From NCBI GenBank assembly GCA_948144175.1, contig CANXME010000782.1:5001-69000 (forward strand): 64,000 nt of DNA. The letters run 5' to 3'. The notes under the pieces were generated by a model. That model was not told the DNA's origin. It searched no databases and was given only the letters and a program-made list of their open reading frames with translations. Position 1 is the stretch's first letter, and each line of letters starts with the position of its first letter. This stretch comes from Closterium sp. NIES-65 (lineage: Eukaryota; Streptophyta; Zygnematophyceae; Desmidiales; Closteriaceae). A program made the position numbers and the translations under genes. Shown here one piece after another: positions 25,401 through 34,270 of this stretch.

Positions 25401-28400
25401 ATGTTGCCAGGTTGGCCGTGAGGAGTGGTGAAGAACGGTCAGGACCGGTGCTGACAAGGGACTTACAGGTCGGTAAGGCTCTTCATGTTGCCCAGGTTGG
25501 CCGGCAGAGTGCTTTGCAGATAGGGGTTGCTGCTTATGAAGCTGATTAGTAGGGGAGGGGGGGGGGGGGTGGGAGGTAAAGAGAAAGAGAGGAGAGGGAG
25601 GTGCGTCTATGGACGTTGGGGGCTTACAGGAAACACGTTGGGGGGCTTACAGGAAACACGTTGGGGGGCTTACAGGAAACAAGTAAATGGACAGACGCGA
25701 GCAGAGATAAGAGGATGGGAAGAGGGAGGTGGGGGCTGAGAGGATGGGCAGAGGTGGGTGGGGCTGAGAGGTTGGGCAGAGACGGGTAGGCGGGGTGGGG
25801 CTGAGAGGTTGGGCAGAGACGGGTAGGCGGGGTGGGGCTGAGAGGTTGGGCAGAGACGGGTAGGCGGGGTGGGGCTGAGAGGTTGGGCAGAGACGGGTAG
25901 GCGGGGTGGGGCTGAGAGGTTGGGCAGAGACGGGTAGGCGGGGTGGGGCTGAGAGGTTGGCAGAGACGGGTAGGCGGGGTGGGCTGAGAGGTTGGGCAGA
26001 GACGGGTAGGCGGGGTGGGGCTGAGAGGTTGGGCAGAGACGGGTAGGCGGGGTGGGGGCTGAGACGGGTAGGCGGGGTGGGGCTGAGACGGGTAGGCGGG
26101 GTGGGGCTGAGACGGGTAGGCGGGGTGGGGCTGAGACGGGTAGGCGGGTGGGGCAGGACGGGTGCGGGGTGGGCTCACAGGATGGCGGGGTGGGGCTCAC
26201 AGGATGTTGAGGTTGGTGAGACGCGTTGAGGGTGATGGGGAGTGGACCGATGTGAAGCTGTTCTGATTGATGAAGCTGCACGGAGGGAGGAAAAGTTGGG
26301 GAAGAGAGGGGCGAGAAGGGGGGAGAGAGGTGGAGAGAGAGTGAGAAGGGGAGCGGATGGTGGAGGCATGGTGATAGGCATGGTGGGAGGCATGGTGGGA
26401 GGCCATGGTGGGAAGGAGGCATGGTGGGAAGGAGGCATGGTGGGAGGCATGGTGGGAGGCATGGTGGGAGGCATGGTGGGAAGGAGGCATGGTGGGAGGC
26501 ATGGTGGGAAGGAGGCATGGTGGGAGGCATGGTGGGAGGCATGGTGGGAGGCATGGTGGGAGGTGAAGCCCGAAACCCCCCACCGTACAGGTTGGTGAGT
26601 GCCCCACGTGCGTAAACATGCACCCCCCCCGTACAGCACATGCCCATGTGCACATGCCCAGAACCCCCACGTACAGGTTGGTGAGCGGCATGATGGTGCC
26701 GATGCTGGATGGCAGCACGCCGTCAAACTTGTTCGTGTCGATGTACCTGGTCGGGTGGGGGGAAGGAGAGGAGAGGAAGGGCGGAGGGGCGGAGGAGCAC
26801 GGGGTTAGCGCGTGGCAAGTGTCGGTGTATTTTGCGGGGGAGGGGGACGGAGTGGTGTGGTGGAGTAAGCGAGAAACGCATGGAGAGGGGCACGGCGCAT
26901 GAGCGGAGTGGTGTGGTGGAGTAAGCGAGAGACGCATGGAGAGGGGCACGGCGCATGAGCGGAGTGGTGTGGTGGAGTAAGCGAGAGACGCATGGAGAGG
27001 GGCACGGCACATGAGCGGAGTGGGTGTGGTGGAGTAAGCGAGAGACGCATAGAGAGGGGCACGGCACATGAGCGGAGTGGTGTGGTGGAGTAAGCGAGAG
27101 ACGCATGGAGAGGGGCACGGCACATGAGCGGAGTGGTGTGGTGGAGTAAGAGAGAGACGCATGGAGAGGGGCACGGCGCATGAGCGGAGTGGTGTGGTGG
27201 AGTAAGCGAGAGACGCATGGAGAGGGGCACGGCGCATTGAGCGGAGTGTGGTGGTGGAGTAAGCGAGAGACGCATGGAGAGGGGCACGGCGCATGAGCGG
27301 AGTGGTGTGGTGGAAGCCTGAAACGACACAAGTTGGTTTGGTGAGTGGAAGGTGGGCCGGGGAGATGACTGTGCAGAGGTGGTTGCAGCATGGTGCAGGG
27401 TGGTGGAGTGTGGTGCAGATGTACGTTGAGCTCACATGTAGTTGAGGTTCTTGAGCCGGCCGAGGCAGCTTGACACGGGCCCTGTGAAGCGATTGGCGCT
27501 CAGGCGCCTGGAGGGGAGGGGGGGAGAAGAGGGGAGGGGAGGGGGGGAGAAGAGGGGAGGGGAGGGGGGGAGGGGGGGGGTTTGAGGTGGGGCGAACGAG
27601 ATGAGACTGGTCATGGTGTGCACACGACAGTGGAAGAAGGGTGGAGTTGAGCAGATTGGCACGTGATGATGGTATTGTCATGGAGTTCGCGTCAAGTAAA
27701 GCATATAATCACGGAACTCACAGCTGGCGCAGGTTGGTCATGGTGCAGACTACAGTGGGGAAAGTGGAGTTGAGCAGATTGCTGGGTACATAGCTGCCAT
27801 GAATGGCGGAACACGGGGTGAGAAGAGTGGTGTGGTGAGGAGCGGGGGGTGAGGAGGAGGGATTAGAAAACCAGAAGATATGGAGTTGAGCAGGTGGTTG
27901 GGTTGGGTACGTAGCTGCCATGCGTGGGTGTGAGAAGAGCGTGCAGCATGGTACATGACAGCGCGGGGGACTGGGGGAAGGCAAGCCTCATGCACATGCA
28001 CACACGGCATGGGCGTGGAGAGAAGGTGACAATTCTTGCATGGTGACGAGGTTGGAGAAGGTGTCTGGTATGCCTCCCGTGAGAGCAATGCACACGGCAC
28101 AGTCACACATGGCAGGGCATGGCATGGGCGCGCAGAAACTGACAATTTCTGCATGTTGACGAGGTTGGAGAAGGTGTCTGGTATGCCTCCCGTGAGGTAG
28201 TTGAGGTTCAGATGCCTGCGAGCCATGCAGCCGTGCACGCACACACAGGCACACACGGGCACAGGGGCACAAACACGGCATGCACACAGGGGCACACGCA
28301 CAGAAGAACAGAGAGTCACACACGCAAACAGGGACAGGGCGAGAGGGAGCAACGATGGCGAGAGGGAAGCAACGATGGCGAGAGGGAGCAACGATGGCGA

Positions 28401-31364
28401 GAGGGAGCAACGATGGCGAGAGGGAGCAGCGATGGCGAGAGGGAGCAGCGATGGCAAGAGGGAGCAACGATGGCGAGAGGGAGCAGCGATGGCAAGAGGG
28501 AGCAGCGATGGCAAGAGGGAGCAACGATGGCGAGAGGGAGCAACGATGGCGAGAGGGAGCAACGATGGCAAGAGGGAGCAGCGAGGCGAGAGGGAGCAGC
28601 GATGGCGAGAGGGAGCAACGATGGCGAGAGGGAGCAACGATGGCGAGAGGGAGCAGCGATGGCGAGAGGGAGCAACGATGGCGAGAGGGAGCAACGATGG
28701 CGAGAGGGAGCAACGATGGCGAGAGGGAGCAACGATGGCGAGAGGGAGCAACGATGGCGAGAGGGAGCAACGATGGCGAGAGCAGTGGGTTTATAGTATG
28801 AACGGCAGTACATAAACGATGGATTTTTAGATGAACAGCAGTTCATAAACGATGGATTTATAGATGAACGACAGTTCTAAAGGATGGATTTACAGATGAA
28901 CAGCAGTTCATAAACGATGGATTTATAGATGAATGGCAGTTCATAAACGATGGATTTATAGATGAACGGCAATTCATAAACGATGGATTTATAGATGAAC
29001 GGCAGTTCATAAACAATGGATTTATAGATGAACGAGCCATGCTCCCAGCCGTTCAAACGAAGGATTAGAGACTGGACGCCAGCACTCACAGCTGGTACAG
29101 TTAGTCATGCCAATCGCCCCCCGCTACAGTCACATCACTATAACCCCCCCCCCCCTTTATACTCACAGCTGATACAGGCTGGTCATGCGGCCCATGGAAG
29201 CTGGGATGGTGCCGTTGAGAAAGTTCTGATACAGCTGCCTGTGAGGGGAGGGGGAGAGAGAGGGAGGGGGGAAGGGGAAGAGGGGAGGATGGGAGACCAT
29301 GGAAGCAGGGATGGTGCCGTTGAGAAAGTTCTGATACAGCTGCCTGTAGGGGGGAGGTGGGGAAGCGGGGGGAGAGGGGGGAAGGGGGTGAGGGGGGAAA
29401 GGAAAGGGACAGAGGAAGGGGGGAAGGGGACAAATACGTGTGAGAGGAAAGGGGAGGGGGCACGGGGAGCGCCGTGAGGGAGTAGGATGCTTGCCTTACC
29501 ATTCATCTTGCATGCTTGTATGCATAGTGACTATTAATACAAAGGACCATTCGACGAAACGTGAGGGAAAGGGTTTGGAGTGAAGCAAAGGAGAGGGGAG
29601 GGCAAGGGGGGGCGGCAAACGGTACAGCGGGCAGGGCGAGCAGGGCCAGCGGGAAGTGCGGGGCGAGCGGGGAGTGCGGGGCGAGCGGGGCAGGGCGGGG
29701 CGTACAGGGCAGTGAGAGGCACTGACAGGTTCTTGAGTTTGACGAGGTTGCTGAAGGAGTTGGGTATGTCGCCATAGATCCAATTCTTCACCGCGAAGCT
29801 GATGAGGATGGGAAGGGGAGAACAGAGAATGGGATGGGTGCGCGCGAGAGGGAATGTCGCCGTAGGTCCGATTCTTGGCCGCGAGCTGATTCCTCGGGGC
29901 AACACGCAGAGGGCAGCACACCAGAGGCGAGAATATGGTCACGCACGAGAGGAAAAGACAGCAGTGAGAAGGCATGGGTGCATGTGATGGGACAGTGGAG
30001 AGGCACGGAGGCACATTAAGAAGCGGCGGCGGATGGCGGCCGCGGATGTGGCGAGAACGGCGGAAGCGGGACTTACAATTCCTCCATCTGGGTAAGCGAG
30101 GTGACTTTTGAGTCGACTCAGAAGCGGGACTCACAATTCCTCCATCTGGGTAAGCGCGCCGATGGCGGAGGGCAGCGTGGCGAAGAGCTCCTGGTAACTC
30201 ATCTCATGCGACGGATGTAGCCGTTCGTCCAGCACTGCACGAGCTGCCACGTGGCGCACGGATTGGTCGCCACCCAAGTGGACAGATCCGCTGTCTTTCC
30301 CCACACGGCCTTGAGCTCCATCATCGGCGCGACTGGCGGACGGGGAGGGGGGGGAGGGGGGGAGGGGGGGGGGGAAGGGAGGGAAGGAAGGGGGGGGAGA
30401 GGGGAGGTAGGGGCAGAGAGTTGGAGGGAGAATTCGTCGCGACCCACGTGGACCAATCAGCAGTCTTGCCCCACACCGCCTTGAGCTCCATCATCGGCGC
30501 GACTGGCGGGGGGGGATGGGAGGGAAGACGAGAGGAGGAAAGGAGGAGGGCGAGAACAAAGGGAGGAGGACGAAGGCATGAAATGCGACCGAGAGGGAGC
30601 GAGGCGGGGAGAGATGCGGAGAATAGATGAGGGACGGATGGAGGGGCGGATGGAGGGGAAGAAGAGCGCGAGCGGTAAGCGCGGGAAGAGCGGTAAGCGC
30701 GGGAAGAGCGACCGTCCTACTCTGAGAGCTGTGCACGTAGACGGGAAGAGCAGTGAGTGTGACAATAAGTCGAAGAGACAGTGGGTAAGTCGACTGTAAA
30801 GAGCAGCCGTCTTACTCTGAGAGCTGTGCACGTAGACGGGAAGAGCAGTGAGTGTGACAATAAGTCGAAGAGACAGTGGGTAAGTCGACTGTAAAGAGCA
30901 GCCGTCTTACTCTGAGAGCTGTTGCACGTAGACGGGCGTTCCCTTGGGAGTCACTTCACTCGTCGACACCCTCCCCTTCCCCCACTCCCTCCGCCGCCTC
31001 CTCCTCCGCTATAAAGTCTTCTACAGGCTCCTCCATTGCTGCTACTATCGAGTCCACGTATGTCGGGTCCGTCACGATTGGCCGCGTGTCCCGCTTCGGG
31101 ACTTGCAGCCCGGGTGGTGGTTTGGATTCACGTGTGTCTGTCAGCAGTCCGTCTATGATTGACTGACGGCTGGAAGGGTTGACGGATTCTGGCAGCGGGT
31201 CAGTCAAGTAAACGGTTTCCGTTTCGGAGGATGGCGAAGGGGCGGGTGCCGGCGCAACGCGAATGGCGATTGCTGGCGACGTGAGTAGGGAAACAAGCGC
31301 GGCGAAGAGAACTAACTGACGCAGGGTAACCAGACTTCGCGAAGTGCGCGACAATCGTCGCCAT
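21028..31364 (-). CDS. LRR gene A: secreted leucine-rich-repeat protein with EGF-like C-terminus, 14 exons, frame-damaged
   Basis: Likely exons, 5' to 3': 30911-31364, 30135-30332, 29727-29798, 29167-29238, 28144-28215, 27722-27793, 27436-27507, 26675-26746, 26201-26275, 25467-25541, 25078-25149, 24584-24655, 22532-22603, 21028-21460. All have GT/AG ends. Exon 1 carries a hydrophobic signal (QLVLFAALVSLLTSPAIA) and an acidic linker. Exon 2 is a plant-type LRR N-cap (MMELKAVWGKTADLSTW). Exons 3-13 each encode one plant LRR, such as LDNGQLTGTIPDGISRLKEL, with the codon for the final Leu split by the intron. Exon 14 has a Cys-rich EGF-like end (CDAGYVQTADKQSC). No membrane segment follows, so the product is probably extracellular. 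Exons 3-13 are open. The ATG at 31362-31364 is out of frame with the signal, exon 1 changes frame before its donor, exon 2 is one base short compared with gene B, and exon 14 needs several frames. It is either a decaying gene or a copy carrying sequencing indels. Confidence 0.75.
21592..21652. repeat. (GA)n microsatellite in gene A intron 13
   Basis: About 30 GA units. Confidence 0.95.
21740..22270 (+). mobile_element. Retrotransposon-like protein fragment antisense in gene A intron 13, possibly LINE
   Basis: Plus-strand reading gives ADVTIRHPLTGEVWMCNVTV, then APGWAARAAAARKEEKYARR, AVETYGYPSPGVMACLRQC, and LRTKTNEALAADELGFRGS. The order is sensible but the frame changes at least twice. The composition and the V-T-I-x-H-P / V-T-V-T-D-P spacing recall the C-terminal domain of algal non-LTR retrotransposon proteins. 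I assign this from memory of the family and not from a search. No reverse-transcriptase core is present here. It is a broken fragment sitting in an LRR gene intron on the opposite strand. Confidence 0.4.
22402..22495. repeat. (GA)n microsatellite just downstream of gene A exon 13
   Basis: About 45 GA units, lying within 40 bp of the exon 13 donor. Confidence 0.95.
22656..22679. repeat. Palindrome at a duplication junction, gene A intron 12
   Basis: GTGTTTTGAGACATCTCAGAACAC-type fold-back (core TTTTGAGACATCTCAGAA). The 5' part of exon 13, from CTCGAGGGAGGGAGCC onward, is repeated on its far side at about 22681-22725. Confidence 0.75.
22767..22784. repeat. Palindrome TTTTGAGTCGACTCAAAA at a duplication junction
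   Basis: Perfect 18-bp palindrome. The flanking sequence GGTTGGGAGGATTGTGGA is repeated three times around it (22744-22868). A half copy of the palindrome lies at 22821-22833. Confidence 0.85.
22960..23285. repeat. About 21-bp minisatellite, gene A intron 12
   Basis: Units resembling GGCGGGAGTGGGTGGCGGGAA, about 15 copies. Open frames on both strands are shadows. Confidence 0.9.
23383..23480. repeat. Short tandem repeat GCATGGCAAGAGGCA, about six copies
   Basis: Near-perfect tandem units in gene A intron 12. Confidence 0.9.
23577..24063. repeat. 40-bp minisatellite, about 12 near-identical copies
   Basis: Unit starts AGGGGCAGCATGGGATCACA and repeats head to tail with almost no variation, so the expansion is recent. 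It has no spacers, so it is not a CRISPR-like array. Confidence 0.95.
24097..24583. repeat. 28-bp minisatellite made of the exon 12 end plus its 5' splice site
   Basis: 17 head-to-tail copies lie directly downstream of exon 12 of LRR gene A. On the coding strand each contains the last codons of the exon (KELTVL) and a GTGAGT donor. The exon's own end at 24584-24606 is the 18th copy. Near-identity of the copies implies recent expansion. Confidence 0.92.
24958..25074. repeat. About 30-bp minisatellite beside gene A exon 11
   Basis: TGCCACACGGTGCCACACGT-like units, four to five copies, starting within a few bases of the exon 11 donor. Confidence 0.85.
25735..26160. repeat. 37-bp and 22-bp minisatellites, gene A intron 9
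   Basis: About nine units containing GAGAGGTTGGGCAGAGACGG, then about five shorter units sharing GAGACGGGTAGGCGGGGTGG. The long Pro-rich open frames on the minus strand are shadows. Confidence 0.9.
26380..26562. repeat. 12-bp minisatellite (GGAGGCATGGTG), gene A intron 8
   Basis: About 14 units, some with an added GGAA. Confidence 0.9.
26885..27310. repeat. 56-bp minisatellite, gene A intron 7
   Basis: About eight copies of a unit containing GGAGTGGTGTGGTGGAGTAA. The period is constant apart from a few one-base changes. Confidence 0.92.
28340..28785. repeat. 19-bp minisatellite, gene A intron 4
   Basis: About 23 copies of GATGGCGAGAGGGAGCAAC with a few variant positions. Because 19 is not a multiple of 3, all frames stay open and give repetitive shadow frames on both strands. 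Confidence 0.95.
28800..29037. repeat. 33-bp minisatellite, gene A intron 4
   Basis: About seven copies of a unit containing AACGATGGATTTATAGATGA, abutting the 19-bp array. Confidence 0.9.
29290..29345 (-). pseudogene. Partial copy of gene A exon 4
   Basis: Repeats the 5' part of exon 4 (QLYQNFLNGTIPASM) upstream of the real exon, with its acceptor. Similar partial exon copies occur at 29852-29895 (exon 3), 28023-28085 (exon 5), 27600-27665 and 27870-27925 (exon 6), and 25383-25415 (exon 10). Confidence 0.65.
30106..30123. repeat. Palindrome at a duplication junction, gene A exon 2 donor
   Basis: TTTTGAGTCGACTCAGAA. The 36-bp stretch from GAAGCGGGACTTACAATTCC through the exon 2 end is present on both sides (30063-30098 and 30121-30156), so the exon end and donor are duplicated around the palindrome. 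Confidence 0.85.
30711..30900. repeat. 95-bp tandem duplication of the exon 1 donor of LRR gene A
   Basis: Two extra copies of a 95-bp unit follow exon 1. Each contains the exon end (minus CAGCTCTCAGA) and GTAAGAC donor of exon 1 plus intron sequence. The real donor is at 30909-30910. Confidence 0.75.
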
Positions 31365-32019
31365 GCCTAGATGCACGAAATGGGCATGCGACGTTCGCAA
31401 AACTCGTTCCCGCTGTTCTCCACAGACCGTGTTGCTCTTTCGCTTAAATCCGCCGCTCGTGACGGCACTCACTAACCGTTACGCAGGTCAGCAAGAGTGT
31501 CGTTCTCCTTTGATCTGATCTCAAAGCGAGGCGACAGATTTGATCCCAAGCCCTCTGTTTCTCAATGCTCCGGCTTCTGCGACTCTGTTTGAAACCACTT
31601 CTAGCGCGCACGCAAAGGGTCGGCAAGCGGAGGGACACGCGGGACGGCTACTGGCGCACTAGAGAGGACTACTATAACAATGCGTGCTTTTTCTAGTCGA
31701 CTCAAAAATCAACGGAAGGACTATCCCTGTGCTTTCGAGATTGTCGATTGAGTGAATGCATATATGATCGGCTGATGGTATGCAGGTGTACGCGGGAAGG
31801 AAAGTAGGTGCGATACTAGCAAGGATGGCCAAGCCGCGGGCGGCAGATCCGCTTTGAGGAGCTATCTCGTGCACTATCGCGAAGATGCGTATAGCGAGAA
31901 CTTCTGATAAAGTCGGTGCGTGAGGATGGAAGGTAAGCGTATGCCACCTTCCCCTTCCCAAATGTGTACGCGCAGCGCAACCTCAAGGCGGCTGGTGGCG
32001 CGAATTGGTTGTTTGCAAC
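31365..32019. promoter_or_regulatory. Upstream region of LRR gene A
   Basis: No gene seen. Presumed promoter from position only; I see no convincing TATA box placement. A degenerate member of the palindrome family lies at 31688-31707 (TAGTCGACTCAAAAA). Confidence 0.3.
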
Positions 32020-32640
32020 CAGGGCTGTCGATATCCCTGGGGGCAGAACTTGAGGCCCCCAGCTGCTGAGATTCTGACCCTGATTTTCAGGGAGGGTGAC
32101 CGAATTTTCGCCCTTAACGGTCACGGGTGCAGGCCGAAGTGTACCTTGAAATCCGGGCTCCAATGTGTTGTGTACTTAACTAACCTAAACAGCATCATAG
32201 ACAAGAAAATCACATACTTCTCACTACTAACTACTCCAGTCAACCTGTATGTCACAACTTCCAACTACAACTACAGTTGCACTACCTACTGTATTTCTAC
32301 TCATCTCCTGACTTCGACACTACACAAACACTAGATTGGATTAAAATCGAGTGAAACATCCTTACCTGTAGCCCTATTGTGCAACTTTCATGGAGAGGGG
32401 GGGTAGAGGAGGGGGGTGTTAGGCAAGATTTTAGGGGGTGGTCTGCGGAACCGAAAGTAGAACTTAGATTCAGGGGATGGCCCAGATTGAGCACTTAACG
32501 CGTCCGGGGAAGGGCCAAACGATGCCCTTAACTAGCATGGGTGCTAGTCTAATAAAGCCCTTAAAATGGTCGAGATGCGCCGAACATAGCCCAGAATGTT
32601 CAGGGCATTAAGGGCAAATGCCCTTGAATCGACAGTCCTG
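32020..32640. mobile_element. hAT-like MITE, 621 bp
   Basis: Terminal inverted repeats CAGGGCTGTCGAT and ATCGACAGTCCTG match at 12 of 13 bases. They are flanked by a perfect 8-bp target-site duplication TTTGCAAC (32012-32019 and 32641-32648). An 8-bp TSD with CAGGG ends is diagnostic of the hAT superfamily. No transposase is encoded, so it is a non-autonomous element. Confidence 0.88.
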
Positions 32641-33399
32641 TTTGCAACCCCCACCCTCCCCTCATCCCCGCGCGAGGGCCAGAAATCAGTGCGGCTGGTT
32701 GGTGGATGTGGCTTGGTTGCGGGGCGGGCTGAATGGGGCGAGATCGACGGCGGAAAAGAGGAACTTCAGGAGAAATTGCTGATGGTTGTTCTGGGTGCAG
32801 TCAGCCCGTCACCTGCGTCATCTTTTTGTTGTGGCGCGCTTTGTCACGCTAGTTGTGATTGGTTGGTGATGCTCGGCCAACGCTGCGACGCGTCAACATG
32901 ATGAGCATCATGATGTGTTTTCCGCACCAACACTGCACCGTGCTCCCTGTCCTACCTCCACACCGCCCGCTGCACCGTCGGAAACGCATGTAGCGCAACA
33001 TGCGCTGTGCTGCCGAGCAGTTGGAATATATTTCACGTCGGTGCTGTTCGGTCTGTTGCTCAGTTGTTTTGTTGTACACAGGAAGCGCGTTTGACTCTTA
33101 CAGCTTTTCCCGTCATTTGAGTGTTTGATGAGCAGCTTGTTTCGCTTCCTCGCCAACATTCGCCACGGGAAAAATCGGGACTGTAGTGGGCAGGTGAATA
33201 AATGTAACCAGCTTCTTCAAAATATCTCGCGAACGGACGGATGCCAGCGTGATAAGCTGCCTGTTCAACGGCTCCTGCGATCAAAATAGGGCCTGTATTG
33301 TGCGTGCAGCTGGCTAGTACTACTTGCAATTGGCAGGCTGTCGAGCTTGGACAACCAAATTTGCGTGCAGTTGTTGAGCATCCTACCATTGTCTTCAGT

Positions 33400-33811
33400 C
33401 ATGCCTGTCGATTCACGGACATTTGTCCGTTTTCCCTGAGAATTCAGGGTTAGTTTCAGCTCAGCTCAGAGATTTTCAGGGCTGGTTTTTTTCCCAGCCT
33501 GGATTTTTAGCGGACAGATTTTGGGGCTCCCCGGATTTCCGTACCTGCCACCCCCCTTCCCCTCACCCCCTCTCTTCCTCACCTTAGACCGCGAACTTGT
33601 CCTCCTCCCACTCCCCCCAACAACACCAGCCCCCCATGTCCCACTAACGTATGCTGCTCCTTAGTGTGGTGTAGCTCGATAACTTAGCTTTATTCTCAGA
33701 GCCGGAAATATGAATGCCCTGATTTTACGACCGCTTCCCGGATAGCTCAGGTTTGTTTTCGAGACAGCTCAACTTCTTACGGTTTTGGACCCAGACCAAT
33801 CGACAGCCCTG
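33400..33811. mobile_element. Second hAT-like MITE, degraded
   Basis: Right end ATCGACAGCCCTG matches the right end of the element at 32020-32640. The left end CATGCCTGTCGAT is degraded. Flanks GTCTTCAG (33391-33398) and GTTTTCAG (33812-33819) match at 7 of 8 if one base was added at the left end. Same family as 32020-32640 but older. Confidence 0.6.
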
Positions 33812-33903
33812 GTTTTCAGTCCCTGGCTGGTGGCACAGTGTGCTGTGCTCATGATTGCACAACCTGAAGCCCAGGTTACTTTTCACCTGAGATGTGTCGC
33901 GTA

Positions 33904-34136
33904 CAGGGCCTCAGATTGGTTTCAGGCTAGGCTGAAAGATCAGAGTTGGTACAAAATTCTATGCTGAAAAACAGAGAAATCAGCCATTTTATGCCATTTT
34001 ACACTACAAATATAGTAAAAAATCCTGTTTCTTCCCAAAAAATTGCTGGGAAAATCAGCCTCGATTCTGAAAAAGGTCTGAAATCTCAGCCTTTTTTACT
34101 TAAATCAGCCTTTTTTCGCTGACTTCTGAGGCCCTG
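33904..34136. mobile_element. Third hAT-like MITE, 233 bp
   Basis: Perfect 12-bp terminal inverted repeats (CAGGGCCTCAGA / TCTGAGGCCCTG) and a perfect 8-bp target-site duplication GTCGCGTA (33896-33903 and 34137-34144). The internal sequence is T-rich and noncoding. The TIR differs from that of the other two, so it is a distinct hAT subfamily. Confidence 0.92.
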
Positions 34137-34270
34137 GTCGCGTACCAAAAAATAAAGCAATCCGCTAATGAACGAGGACCAGCCAATAAAATTCAATATG
34201 TTACAACTTCTGTTTTCACAGGAAATACTTCTTCAATCTATTGCCTGAGAGTGTTATTATGCATAAATAA

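Noticed and set aside
26197-27681. 494-codon open frame on the minus strand
   Set aside because: It runs through two minisatellites and ignores clear LRR exon boundaries. Composition is repeat-derived.
28201-28815. Overlapping Arg/Gly/Glu-rich frames on both strands
   Set aside because: A 19-bp repeat keeps all frames open; no start, splice or domain evidence.
30199-30630. A possible separate short gene around the second LRR N-cap copy (30430-30508)
   Set aside because: It is a partial copy of gene A exon 2 lacking its 3' half, one of many exon-edge duplications.
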